Shown: positions 25,369 through 34,943, counted from the stretch's first letter. The stretch: DNA of 41,813 bases from Saprospiraceae bacterium (GCA_029252685.1 JAQXAY010000286.1:1-41813), one strand, 5' to 3'. Notes: a model not told the origin generated them from the letters alone. Program-made: numbers and translations.

Positions 25369-27540
25369 TTAATTATTGCTTAAGGTGGATTGAAGGTTAT
25401 ATAATTCAGATTCTAAAAAGATCTTACTGGCTTTTATATTTTTTCTAGTAAAATAATTTTGAATAAGTAATCCTTTCTCTAAATCATAAATAGTGCAATT
25501 GACATAAGTTGAGGATTTTTGAAATAATTTTTTTTCCAAAATCTTAATCATATAGGAAGGAACTAATAATTCTGATAGGTGATCGAGAGATGTAATTCCA
25601 AAATCTTTGCCAATTGCATGTATTATGGTTAATGTAGTTATGTGTTCGAAATCGTACGCTTTTAGAATGTCTTCTACGATATCTTGATTTGAAAATTTAT
25701 ATTTTATTTTGTTCCCAATTAAATCCATTTCAGCTACAAATCGAACTAATTCGCTTTTTTGGTTATATAAGGCTACTGATTCACTTTGTAGGGGATTGCA
25801 GAATTTGGCGTTAAACAGTTGATTTTTTTTGCCTATAGACTGCTCTATGTACTTAGATTTAGAAATAGATGCAGCAACATCGATACTTTTTGATTTACTT
25901 TTATATTTAATAAAATCAGAATTAATTAGTAGCGTGTTGTTATAGTTTTTACTTGGATTGATATATGTACCGTCTTCTAAATCCGCATAAATGATTTCAT
26001 CTTCTCCATCGTAATAACTATCACTCCCACCATTTAAGAATTGGTCCATTTTTGAGAGTTTAGTGCTATCTAGAGATGCAATAAATGCGGGCCTTATATA
26101 TTCACTGGACTGGGATCCACTAGCTTTTTTTGAATTGACTTCTTGCTCTTTTACTCTTAGTCTTCGTTTTGCTCTTATCCGTTCAGTTCGAGAAAGATTA
26201 ATCGTATCTATTTCTGCCAATTCATTTGTGATGTCTATGGTATCAGGTTTAGATATTAAAGATGCACTTGTTATTCGGGTGAATCTTGCAATGTCTTTTT
26301 GTATTTCTTTTTGGTATTGTTTGATAACATGATCCTCAGGAAAATTTGCTTGTATAGAATCAATCAAGGTCAGTGTTATAAGGTTAAGCTCTTCTTTGGT
26401 GAGCTTGTTTATGAAATTATTGAACGTGGAATAATCGCCTTTTATCCTCCTATCCTTGTTTTTAATTTTTGACCATTTCTTTGAGTTTGAAAATGCAGAT
26501 AATGCATAGAATCCTCGAACTAAAGCATAATTAACAAAGTAATTATCTGGATGTTTTCGCTTACAGATAAGACTGTAATAGATAGCTTTTTTAATATTAC
26601 CACGGTTAAGTTCATGATTGATCAGTTGAAATCTGGCAAGCGTTTTTATTTCGTCAAAGTCTTTATTGTTGGTGAGGAAGACCTTATTAGATACAGATGC
26701 TTCATCATAGGCAGTTTCAAGTTTTTTGATTTGATTTTGAAGGCCTTCGTGATAACTTCTATATGTTTGATTGGATTCTTTTATGGTAGCTGGTTGATAG
26801 TTATCTTCTAAATCTTTAGCTTCAAATTTGATACCAGAAATTGCAAGATCTTCAGCACTGATAGGACTAGATTCTATAACAAATTTACTGGTCTCTAATT
26901 TCTGAAGAGCTGTTATACTTGCATTTGGGTTCAAGCCGAGTTTTATCAATAATTGTAGCGCTTGTTTATTTGAGTTATTATTGATGCTTAGATCTTGAAT
27001 AATAAGTTCCTCCGCAATTATTTCATCCGTATGAAATATGGATTTATAAGATTCATTTAGGTTCGGATTAATATCGAAACTATATCCTTTAGCTTCGTTT
27101 GAAGTTCGACCCAGCATAGCTTTTCCCTTTCCCATAAAAAAGATCAACTCCGCCTCGTTTTCTAAGCTTGCAATCAATCCAGTTGTTAGAAATACAAGTT
27201 TTTCATGGTTGTGAAAAACAGCAGGGACATTTGATTTTACAAGTAGAAATTGTATGCCATCAAAGTCATTAAGAAACTTAGTTTTGAGCTGATTTAAATG
27301 ATTAGAAATGGGGTCATTGAATACGTAACTTCCCTCTTTTAAAAGGACCTTTAACATGTATTCATTATAAGCCACGGCCTTGTTTTTATTATCAGATATT
27401 CCTTCTGTGCTACTGAGATTTTTTAGGTATGTTGGCACAGGGGCTTGAGCTTTTAAGCTTCTGAATTCAGAAATGTTTTGTTGTCCGTGCGTGCTTATGT
27501 AGGGCCATAAGCAGCAAAGGAATATAGATAAATATCTCAT
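25369..27540 (-). CDS. M48-type protease paralogue with lost active site (pseudo-protease)
   Basis: 723 aa with a signal peptide (1-19, ending THGQ). It follows the plan of the 28353-30518 protein along its whole length: FRSLKAQAPVPTYL after the signal peptide, SNVPAVFHNHEKLVFLTTGLIASLENEAELIFFMG in the peptidase core, a central helical part, a F.nGGsDsYyDg motif (about 500) and a matching C-terminal region. Where the active paralogue has HEISH, this one reads KGKAM (residues 138-142), and the EADxxG glutamate motif is degraded to an EELIIQD stretch. It cannot bind zinc in the usual way, so a chaperone-like or regulatory role is more likely than proteolysis. The frame is intact over 2.2 kb, arguing against simple decay. 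Confidence 0.8.
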   Translation of the reverse strand: MRYLSIFLCCLWPYISTHGQQNISEFRSLKAQAPVPTYLKNLSSTEGISDNKNKAVAYNEYMLKVLLKEGSYVFNDPISNHLNQLKTKFLNDFDGIQFLLVKSNVPAVFHNHEKLVFLTTGLIASLENEAELIFFMGKGKAMLGRTSNEAKGYSFDINPNLNESYKSIFHTDEIIAEELIIQDLSINNNSNKQALQLLIKLGLNPNASITALQKLETSKFVIESSPISAEDLAISGIKFEAKDLEDNYQPATIKESNQTYRSYHEGLQNQIKKLETAYDEASVSNKVFLTNNKDFDEIKTLARFQLINHELNRGNIKKAIYYSLICKRKHPDNYFVNYALVRGFYALSAFSNSKKWSKIKNKDRRIKGDYSTFNNFINKLTKEELNLITLTLIDSIQANFPEDHVIKQYQKEIQKDIARFTRITSASLISKPDTIDITNELAEIDTINLSRTERIRAKRRLRVKEQEVNSKKASGSQSSEYIRPAFIASLDSTKLSKMDQFLNGGSDSYYDGEDEIIYADLEDGTYINPSKNYNNTLLINSDFIKYKSKSKSIDVAASISKSKYIEQSIGKKNQLFNAKFCNPLQSESVALYNQKSELVRFVAEMDLIGNKIKYKFSNQDIVEDILKAYDFEHITTLTIIHAIGKDFGITSLDHLSELLVPSYMIKILEKKLFQKSSTYVNCTIYDLEKGLLIQNYFTRKNIKASKIFLESELYNLQSTLSNN

Positions 27541-27561
27541 TATGATTTTTTGAGGTTTTCT

Positions 27562-28347
27562 TTAATATAGAAGGTATTGAATAGAAAATAACAGTCTTGG
27601 TAAATTTCTTTGGAATCGCACTGCGTCAAATTGTAGTGCGTTTTCAATATTACCATACTGAGATTCAGGGATTGTAAAATTACCGGATAATTCATTCTGC
27701 TCCAGCTCTACTTTTTCTTGAGTTAAACGAAAAGACAGAAAAGTGGTATTATCTAGTAAATAAATTCCATTAAATCTTAGGTGTATATCTAGTAATAATC
27801 GTTTACCTAATGGAATTACTTTACCCATTGTAATGTAATAGTCGTTTATGAAGAAATCAGTTTGAATAGTTTGTTCCAGAGGAATCTGATAGTTAGTCCC
27901 ATTTTCCCTTTGAGCTTCAATAGTGCCTCTATTCATACTGTATTTATTGATCCCTATTCCAATACCAAGGTATGTTCCAATAGGAGCATAGCTATTTTTT
28001 CTAAAAAGTCTTTGTTCTAAGAATATTGATTGTACTTGTTGAATGGGAAAACTAACTTCAGTAAATAAATCTTCATAATAATTCATTCCCTCGGTCTTAA
28101 AATTGATCCTTCTTAGGTAATCAACTTTACCCGCTGAGTAATCAATAGCAAACTGCCCTCTGCCTCCCATTGCATATCTTAATCCTAGATTTAATGTTGG
28201 CTTGGCTGTTTTGATAGCCGGCAAAAAGTTTGGTCTGTTTAACAGTACTGCACCAGCAACACTTAGGCGTTTCCCATAAAACCCATTTTGAGCTTGGCAA
28301 AAACCGATAGATACGAAGAATAATAGCAGGTATATAAACTGTTTCAT
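27562..28347 (-). CDS. Small outer-membrane beta-barrel-like protein, copy A
   Basis: 261 aa with a signal peptide (1-19, CQAQ), then NGFYGKRLSVAGAVLL and about eight to ten strand-like segments (for example YLGIGIGINKYSM, LLLDIHLRFNGIYLL), ending LLFSIQYLLY with a C-terminal aromatic as in barrel proteins. It starts 5 bases after the active M48-type gene and precedes its degenerate copy by 21 bases. It is a distant paralogue of the 24512-25366 protein. A role as dedicated partner or substrate of the adjacent protease is inference from the repeated pairing. Confidence 0.66.
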   Translation of the reverse strand: MKQFIYLLLFFVSIGFCQAQNGFYGKRLSVAGAVLLNRPNFLPAIKTAKPTLNLGLRYAMGGRGQFAIDYSAGKVDYLRRINFKTEGMNYYEDLFTEVSFPIQQVQSIFLEQRLFRKNSYAPIGTYLGIGIGINKYSMNRGTIEAQRENGTNYQIPLEQTIQTDFFINDYYITMGKVIPLGKRLLLDIHLRFNGIYLLDNTTFLSFRLTQEKVELEQNELSGNFTIPESQYGNIENALQFDAVRFQRNLPRLLFSIQYLLY

Positions 28348-28352
28348 GGTTA

Positions 28353-30518
28353 TTATTTAATGCTTAGGGTTTCGTTTAATTCGATAAGTTCCTGCCCTAT
28401 TAAGATTTTATAAGGGGTGTTTTGGTTTTTCTTGAAATAAAAATATTCAAGCCTGTCTTCGTTTGCATTGAAAATCGCAGCAGCGGTAAAGAGGGCTTTC
28501 TTATTGAATATTATATCGTATAATCTAACATGTCCAAGCTTTGGCAGAAATAGAATCCAATAACCTAAAGGGTTAAGAGCTCTTGTATTTCCAACAGTAA
28601 AAGAGAAACAATTAAGTGTTGAAAAATAATTCGTCTTGTATTTATTTTGGAGTACTGTTATTTGGTCGTGGAAATTTGAATGAAAATTAAAATCTGAGCT
28701 TACTGGTCCAACATCATTCATCCAAAGCATAATTGTGGCTAAATCATTATACGCTTCTATGTCCTCTTGTCTCATAAGACTTCTGTCAAGGATTTGAATA
28801 CCTTTATAATAATCTGTATCCGTAAGATGATTTATCATAAAACCTTTTTTACGCTCATTTTTTAAAAGGTTGCTGTTGAATTTATAACCTTTGAATCCAG
28901 CATAATTTGGTGAGATGTATAAAATGTTTTTATAGTTTGTTTGTGGGAATTTGCCATAGATTTTATTCGGAAGCTTCGAATAATCTGCTCGTAGGAAATT
29001 GTAACCATCGTCTTGGTAATCATCTCCTCCACCGTCGAAGAAATTTGCTCCATACTCCTTAATGTCTTTTTCTGAGAAGGCAGTGTTAAAGTATTCTTCC
29101 AAGTAGTTGTACTCTTCTTCCGTAGGCGTGTCATAAGAGCTTGAATTGTCTGTGCTCGTTTCGGTTTTGGGTCTGTTAAAATGGTCTGTTTTGATATTTG
29201 TATAGATTTTACAATTCGATGCGATAAGGTCAAAATAGGTTTTCACCTCCTTGTCTTCAGGGAATTTTTTAAGAGCATCAATTGCCTTGGATGCAGCAAT
29301 TACATTGACTCCTTCCTTAGAAATGGAATTAAAGTAATTATACAAATAAGATATTTCACCTTCATCGTTGCCGTTGATCTCAAAACATAGTTCAGTCTCT
29401 TCAGCATTAAAGAGGGTAGCTAAACCATACAAGGCTTTCAATTCGGATAGCAAAATGAATCTATTTGATGGCATATCCTTTTTTACCATGTTGATATGAT
29501 ATATGGCGCGGATATAATTTTTATCAACTAAATAATTGTTGATTAGAGATAAACGGGCAAGGTTTCTCGCTTTAAAGAATCTGTCTTCGCTGATAATAAA
29601 TTTTGCTCTGTTAGCCTTGTCGTATAAATCTATAACATTATAAGATTCTTCAATTCTAGTCTTGATATTAGGGTGGGTATGATCGGAATCATCATAATCT
29701 TCAACTGCCGTGATTTCATTATATTCCTTATAAAGAATTGAATCAGGGATATGAAGATGTCCACATTGAAGATGGGATTTGTCAAATTTTCTGTCTTCAA
29801 TTGGAAGATAAGAGTACATCAAAATGTAAAAGGCATTTTCTATTGCTTCAAAGTCATAATCACTATCCGCATAGAGTTCGATGCCTCTTTTATCTGCTTC
29901 TAATTCTTGAGTTTTTTTGTACTTATGGACATTCTTTATGAGGTTTTTATTTCTGCGTGAATTTTTTGAGTTTAAATCATTCTCACCATCATCTATTCCT
30001 TCGTCAAGGTCTAATTGAAATTTTAGGGCATGTTTTTCAGTATAATGACTGATTTCATGGGCCATAATAAATGCAAGTTCGGCTTCGCTTTCCATCTGAG
30101 CGATAAGTCCAGAGGTGAAAAAAATTAGGCCTTGTGGTGTGGTGAATGCATTTGGTATATCAGACTTTAAGGTAAATATTTGTAGCTCCTTAGCTAACTT
30201 TGGCTTGTCTTTTAAAAGGTAAGCGGCAATATCTTCTAAGTATTTGGAAATCGTATCATTAAAAACGATTTGACCCTGATTGACAAAGAAATCTACAGTG
30301 TAGGCAGTTGATAAGGCGAAGTCTTTTAGATCAGACTTGTTAGTTACCTCGGCTTCAAGCTTTTTGAGGTTTTTTTCGTATCTGGATTCGAGGGGTTCAA
30401 GCAGAATATTTGGGATTGGACCCTCAGCTTTTAAAATTCTAAAGTTTTCTATTTCTTTTTGAGCATTGCAAAAAAATGCCAAAATTAGAAATACGAACAG
30501 GGGTAGACTGTATTTCAT
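28353..30518 (-). CDS. Secreted M48-family metalloprotease with unknown C-terminal domain
   Basis: 721 aa with a signal peptide (1-19, CNAQ). The peptidase core carries HEISH (His154, Glu155, His158) inside AFIMAHEISHYTEKHAL, and the third zinc ligand Glu207 in ELEADKRGIELY, the M48 arrangement. Before the core lies TLKSDIPNAFTTPQGLIFFTSGLI, the usual strand of the fold, as in periplasmic M48 enzymes such as BepA. A helical, repeat-like region follows (about 300-440). The last 220 residues, from FFDGGGDDYQDDGYNF (about 495), match only the paralogue in the next pair and no domain I know. It is the first gene of the four-gene operon. Probable periplasmic or outer-membrane-associated protease involved in envelope protein quality control. 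Confidence 0.85.
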   Translation of the reverse strand: MKYSLPLFVFLILAFFCNAQKEIENFRILKAEGPIPNILLEPLESRYEKNLKKLEAEVTNKSDLKDFALSTAYTVDFFVNQGQIVFNDTISKYLEDIAAYLLKDKPKLAKELQIFTLKSDIPNAFTTPQGLIFFTSGLIAQMESEAELAFIMAHEISHYTEKHALKFQLDLDEGIDDGENDLNSKNSRRNKNLIKNVHKYKKTQELEADKRGIELYADSDYDFEAIENAFYILMYSYLPIEDRKFDKSHLQCGHLHIPDSILYKEYNEITAVEDYDDSDHTHPNIKTRIEESYNVIDLYDKANRAKFIISEDRFFKARNLARLSLINNYLVDKNYIRAIYHINMVKKDMPSNRFILLSELKALYGLATLFNAEETELCFEINGNDEGEISYLYNYFNSISKEGVNVIAASKAIDALKKFPEDKEVKTYFDLIASNCKIYTNIKTDHFNRPKTETSTDNSSSYDTPTEEEYNYLEEYFNTAFSEKDIKEYGANFFDGGGDDYQDDGYNFLRADYSKLPNKIYGKFPQTNYKNILYISPNYAGFKGYKFNSNLLKNERKKGFMINHLTDTDYYKGIQILDRSLMRQEDIEAYNDLATIMLWMNDVGPVSSDFNFHSNFHDQITVLQNKYKTNYFSTLNCFSFTVGNTRALNPLGYWILFLPKLGHVRLYDIIFNKKALFTAAAIFNANEDRLEYFYFKKNQNTPYKILIGQELIELNETLSIK

Positions 30519-30582
30519 TTGTAGACGAAGGTTTTTATTGACTGAGATTATTTTTATTAATCACAAATTATAAAAATGTTGG

Positions 30583-30612
30583 TAAAAAAAAAAGGCCCTT
30601 AAGTAGGGCCTT
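30583..30612 (-). terminator. Terminator of pckA
   Basis: Stem AAGGCCC/GGGCCTT (30592-30598 with 30606-30612), a 7-base loop, and an uninterrupted T10 on the minus strand. Only 64 bases separate it from the M48 gene start, so that operon's promoter must be very close to the gene. Confidence 0.88.
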
Positions 30613-30620
30613 CTTAATTT

Positions 30621-32231
30621 TTAGCTTATTCCAATTTTTGGAGCAGCTTCCATTATCTCTTTATTCGCTTTATCACTGAATTGTTCAAAATTCTCGATAA
30701 AGGCTTGAGCTAATTCATTTGCTTTGTTGTCGTAGGCATCTTTGTCAATCCAAGTGTTCCTTGGATTCAACAAATCATCAGGTACATTAGGACAAGCAAC
30801 AGGTATCTCTAAACCAAAAATTTCTTGAGTTTCAAAATTCTGTTCTGCTAAAGAGCCCTCTAATGCAGCTGTTATCATTGCTCTAGTCAATTTAAGCTTC
30901 ATTCGGTTTCCAACGCCATATGAACCACCAGTCCATCCTGTATTCACCAACCAGATGTTTACATTATGGTCATTCATCTTTTCACCAAGCATTTCTGCGT
31001 ATTTAGTAGGATGTAGTGGTAGGAATGGAGCACCAAAACAAGCAGAGAATGTCGTTTGTGGCTCAGTAACACCTTCCTCAGTACCGGCAACTTTAGCAGT
31101 GTAACCTGAAATGAAGTGATACATTGCTTGACCTTTTGTAAGTTTTGATATTGGAGGTAATACGCCAAATGCATCACAGGTCAAAAAGAAAATATTCTTT
31201 GGATGACCACCCTTTGATGGACTAAGCGCATTGCTAATATGCTCGATTGGGTAAGAAACTCTTGTATTCTGAGTGATTGTACAATCTTCAAAATTAGGTG
31301 TCTTACCATCGGCTTCGAAACCAATGTTTTCTAGAATTGCTCCTGGCTTGATTGCCGCAAAGATATCTGGCTCTTTTTCTGGAGTCAGATCTATCGTTTT
31401 TGCATAACAACCTCCTTCAAAGTTGAACACACCTTCTTTAGACCAGCCATGTTCATCATCACCTATCAAACCTCTGTTAGGATCTGCCGATAATGTTGTT
31501 TTTCCTGTTCCTGAAAGTCCAAAGAAGATTGCTGTATCTCCGTCTTTACCCTGATTTGCTGAGCAATGCATAGAAAGAATATCACGCTCGTAGGGTAGGA
31601 CACAGTTTAGTACAGAGAAGATTCCTTTTTTGATCTCTCCTGTATATCCTGTACCACCTATAATAATTGTCTTGTCACTAAAATTAACAATCGCAAAATT
31701 AGATTGCCTTGTTCCATCTACATCAGGATTAGCTAGGAATCCAGGAGCGTTAAGAATAGTCCATTCTGGTGTGAAGTTTTCTAATTGTTCTTTAGATGGT
31801 CTAAGGAACATGTTACTAGCAAACTGATTACTCCAAGGGTATTCATTGATTACTCTGATGTTTAGCTGATAGTTTTCATCAGCACAAGCATAGGCATCTC
31901 TGACATAAATTTCTTTGTCAGAAAGGTAATCTGCAATCTTATTTTTGAGCGAAAAGTATTTTTCTGAATCGAAAGGAATATTAATTGAATTCCAATCAAC
32001 CATGCCGCTTGTAAGATCATCCTTTACAATGAATCGATCTTTAGGGGAGCGACCTGTGAATTTTCCAGTTTTGATCACCAATGCTCCCTTGTCTGACAAG
32101 GTTCCCATGTTTTTATCCTGGGCATGTTGCACAAGTTCTTCTGGCGATAAGTTCCAATAGGCCGTATCAAATGAGTTAAGGCCTGAATCAGAAAGATTTG
32201 CATCGGGTGTTTTGTATCCGAATTCTTTCAT
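30621..32231 (-). CDS. pckA: Phosphoenolpyruvate carboxykinase (ATP)
   Basis: 536 aa. It converts oxaloacetate and ATP to PEP, CO2 and ADP, the entry step of gluconeogenesis. The kinase-1a P-loop GLSGTGKTTLS (about 236-246) is followed by the metal-binding GDDEHGWS; FTGRSPKDRFIVKD near the N-terminus is the substrate-binding RSPKD region; NTRVSYPIEHISN and GWTGGSYGVGNRM are also family signatures. The length is typical of ATP-type enzymes. It is a single-gene unit with its own terminator. Confidence 0.97.
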   Translation of the reverse strand: MKEFGYKTPDANLSDSGLNSFDTAYWNLSPEELVQHAQDKNMGTLSDKGALVIKTGKFTGRSPKDRFIVKDDLTSGMVDWNSINIPFDSEKYFSLKNKIADYLSDKEIYVRDAYACADENYQLNIRVINEYPWSNQFASNMFLRPSKEQLENFTPEWTILNAPGFLANPDVDGTRQSNFAIVNFSDKTIIIGGTGYTGEIKKGIFSVLNCVLPYERDILSMHCSANQGKDGDTAIFFGLSGTGKTTLSADPNRGLIGDDEHGWSKEGVFNFEGGCYAKTIDLTPEKEPDIFAAIKPGAILENIGFEADGKTPNFEDCTITQNTRVSYPIEHISNALSPSKGGHPKNIFFLTCDAFGVLPPISKLTKGQAMYHFISGYTAKVAGTEEGVTEPQTTFSACFGAPFLPLHPTKYAEMLGEKMNDHNVNIWLVNTGWTGGSYGVGNRMKLKLTRAMITAALEGSLAEQNFETQEIFGLEIPVACPNVPDDLLNPRNTWIDKDAYDNKANELAQAFIENFEQFSDKANKEIMEAAPKIGIS

Positions 32232-32269
32232 AAAAATTGGTATTTTATATTTGGTAGAACTAAAAATAA

Positions 32270-32330
32270 AACGTCGAGTAAGATTTGTAAACCTCTGTAT
32301 TCCAAAAGTAAATAAAGCTAACTCGACGTT
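32270..32330. promoter_or_regulatory. 10-bp inverted repeat upstream of pckA
   Basis: AACGTCGAGT (32270-32279) and ACTCGACGTT (32321-32330) are perfect inverted arms 41 bases apart, between pckA and the TonB receptor gene. A minus-strand TACTTTTG (32303-32310) between the arms fits the -7 box, with TTG at 32335-32337, but the 24-base spacer is longer than usual. The arms could be a two-site operator or the stem of a leader RNA structure. Confidence 0.45.
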
Positions 32331-32411
32331 CTTTCAATTTGTTTGAACAAAATTAGAAGTTTCTTTTCTAAATCCAACTAACATTAGCCAATATTTAACC
32401 AAATAAAGACA

Positions 32412-34943
32412 TTAATAGTTGAAAATCACCCCTAAGCCTATATTTCTGCCCGCTGCACTCAGTCCAGAGGAGAATGTTCTATAATGGCGATCAAATACAT
32501 TCTCAACGGATAAGAAAACCCTTTGTTTATCTGTACTCCAGCTTACATATAGATTTAAGGTTTGCCAAGCAGGAAGATCTTTATAAACTGGTTCACCGTC
32601 CTCAAAGTCAACAAAACCGTACTCTAAATTATCGGAGGAACCTTCGCGATCTATTAAATAATTTCCTCCGGTATCGCTGGAAATAGTTAAAACTTCATAG
32701 TCCTTTATTCTTTTTTTATTGTTAAAACGATGTACTAGAGCACATTCGAAACGATTAAGTTTCCATTCTATTCGACCGTTTCCATAAAGTGGAGGGATAT
32801 GGCCCATGGCTACAAGTGTATCAATATTGTTCGTGGCATCTAAATAATTATACCGCCCTTGGGTATATCCAAGAGTATAGTTTACTTCTATTGTCGAGCT
32901 AATTGGGATGCTCAGATTTCCTGTGAAGCCATAGATGAATCCATTAGAGGCATTGATATTTGCAAGGCTGGTAAAGCCCGGTATTAGCACTTCTTCTGTA
33001 GGTTTTCTAACGAGTAAATCGTTTACTAAGGTGTAATATAGGTTGCCGCTATAATTTAACTTAGACCTAGATCTTTTAAACGATAATTCAGCAGTATATG
33101 TCTTTTCAGGTGTGATGTTAGGGTTGGGGACATTGACAAAATCTCCTTTAATCCTAATTTTTCCAAGGTCATCTATGTTTGGCGCTCGAAACGCATTGCT
33201 AAGTGAGGCATTTAATTCTGATTTTTTGGAGATCTTATGCTTATAGGCAATGGAACCTACTAAGGCCTTATTGTTTATAGTTAACGAACCGTCCTTATAA
33301 TTTGCTGGCCAGCTAAAATCTTCTGTGTCCTCAAAGATTAATTTTGTGTAATGGCCTGATCCTCTTAGACCTATATTGAGCTGGTTTTTGCCAGATTTAC
33401 CACGGATCATATAGTTGGTGAATAATCCTAAGTTATTAGAATTGGCAAGGCCAGAAGGGTATCTACTAAAGAAGCTTGCAGGCTGGTCTCCATAGATGTT
33501 TTCGGTGAAGCCAGTGGAGTTCAATTGATTTAATTGAGCATCTAGGCCATAAAATATGCGCTGGCCAGTCACTTTCTTTATCTTTTTCTGAAAAACCCAA
33601 GTACCACTCCATACATCTAATTGTTCCATGTTATGGAATCTGTCTCCAGCATTAAATCTTCTATTGATCCTACTTTCTTCGATGTTTTGATAAGCCAACG
33701 TAAGCCTACTTTCATCAAATAGCTTTGTAGGATTGGTATAATTCATTTGAGCAGAGGCTAAAGTTCTATTCTGAGGACCGTAATACCATTCAGCAAACGT
33801 GAATGTATCCCCATTCTTTTCAGATAATTGGTCATACCTAGGGATATCCGAGGAACTCGAAAATTGAACATTGAGATCCAATTGAAAAACAGGATTGGGT
33901 TTGTAAGTGAATTTTTGGAGTATATCTAATTGCTCATAAGCAGTTCCTTCTAATACATGCGATTGGTCAGCAGTAGAATCTTCAGGATTCTGGTTTGATA
34001 CCATAGTATCCATATTATTCACGATACCTTGATAATTAAATCTTCTCCAAGTATCAGGCACATTTTCAATGTTTCTTTTACCTGCTTTTAGCGTGTTGAA
34101 ATCGGAGAGGCTTATGATAGATAAGCTCGCGAATTTCTTTCCACTAATCTCGTTAACACTTGAAAAAACTGTTCCGTTATTAGCACTGTTGTAGGAGGTG
34201 CTTAAAGAACCTTTATATGTTCTTATTGTTTCCTTATCCTTCAACTTAGGTTTGCGTGTTCTATAATGAATAACGCCGCCCAATGCATCTGATCCGTAAA
34301 GCAGAGATGCAGGACCTTGAATGATTTCGGCTTGTTGAAGTGCTTGATTGCTTAGCGTTATAGAATTTTGCAGATGCCCAGATCGGTATATTGCATTATT
34401 CATTTTTACCCCATCTACTACGAGCAGTATTCTGCTTGCTTCGAAGCCTCTTAGTACTGGACTCCCGCCGCCCATTTGTGATTTTTGAACAAAAACTTGC
34501 CCGCTGTTAGCTAATAAGTCAGCAGGGGTTTGTGCTTGGAAAGAACCAAGACTTTCCGGTTTTAGAATTTCTATGGATTTGATTTGTTGACTTAGAGGTC
34601 TTTTATCATCTCCTACAAGCACAAACTCATCAAAAAAGAAGTTGATTGGCTTGAGTTTTATTTTGTCGACTTGAAGAGATTTTAGTTCAAGTTCTCTTAC
34701 TTGGTATCCGTAAAAACGGATTGTAATAGTGCTTGTATCAGGAAACACAGAAAGATCTATCAGGCCTCCTTCATCTGAGAGTACGGAATACTCAAGATCA
34801 CTTGTGTATGCTGTGGCCCCTATGATAGGTTGATCAAAGTCGTCTATTATCTGAAGTGATTGTGCATGCAATGTATTCCCAAATAGGATTGCAGTTAATA
34901 TAATGGTAGGGAATAAACAAATTGCTTTAAGGCTAAGATGCAT
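32412..34943 (-). CDS. TonB-dependent outer-membrane receptor, haem/hemoglobin-type plug
   Basis: 843 aa with a signal peptide (1-28, LHAQ), a carboxypeptidase-regulatory-like domain (about 30-110), a plug (about 120-230) and a 22-strand-type barrel ending in GLGVIFNY. The plug segments SPVLRGFEASRILLVVDGV and NNAIYRSGHLQN are like those of the hemoglobin/transferrin receptor group, and the end of the barrel has RTFSSGLSAAGRNIGL. It imports a bulky ligand, perhaps haem, using TonB energy, although no haem-binding His pair can be assigned by eye. The start overlaps the histidine kinase stop by 11 bases, so both proteins come from one transcript. Confidence 0.9.
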   Translation of the reverse strand: MHLSLKAICLFPTIILTAILFGNTLHAQSLQIIDDFDQPIIGATAYTSDLEYSVLSDEGGLIDLSVFPDTSTITIRFYGYQVRELELKSLQVDKIKLKPINFFFDEFVLVGDDKRPLSQQIKSIEILKPESLGSFQAQTPADLLANSGQVFVQKSQMGGGSPVLRGFEASRILLVVDGVKMNNAIYRSGHLQNSITLSNQALQQAEIIQGPASLLYGSDALGGVIHYRTRKPKLKDKETIRTYKGSLSTSYNSANNGTVFSSVNEISGKKFASLSIISLSDFNTLKAGKRNIENVPDTWRRFNYQGIVNNMDTMVSNQNPEDSTADQSHVLEGTAYEQLDILQKFTYKPNPVFQLDLNVQFSSSSDIPRYDQLSEKNGDTFTFAEWYYGPQNRTLASAQMNYTNPTKLFDESRLTLAYQNIEESRINRRFNAGDRFHNMEQLDVWSGTWVFQKKIKKVTGQRIFYGLDAQLNQLNSTGFTENIYGDQPASFFSRYPSGLANSNNLGLFTNYMIRGKSGKNQLNIGLRGSGHYTKLIFEDTEDFSWPANYKDGSLTINNKALVGSIAYKHKISKKSELNASLSNAFRAPNIDDLGKIRIKGDFVNVPNPNITPEKTYTAELSFKRSRSKLNYSGNLYYTLVNDLLVRKPTEEVLIPGFTSLANINASNGFIYGFTGNLSIPISSTIEVNYTLGYTQGRYNYLDATNNIDTLVAMGHIPPLYGNGRIEWKLNRFECALVHRFNNKKRIKDYEVLTISSDTGGNYLIDREGSSDNLEYGFVDFEDGEPVYKDLPAWQTLNLYVSWSTDKQRVFLSVENVFDRHYRTFSSGLSAAGRNIGLGVIFNY

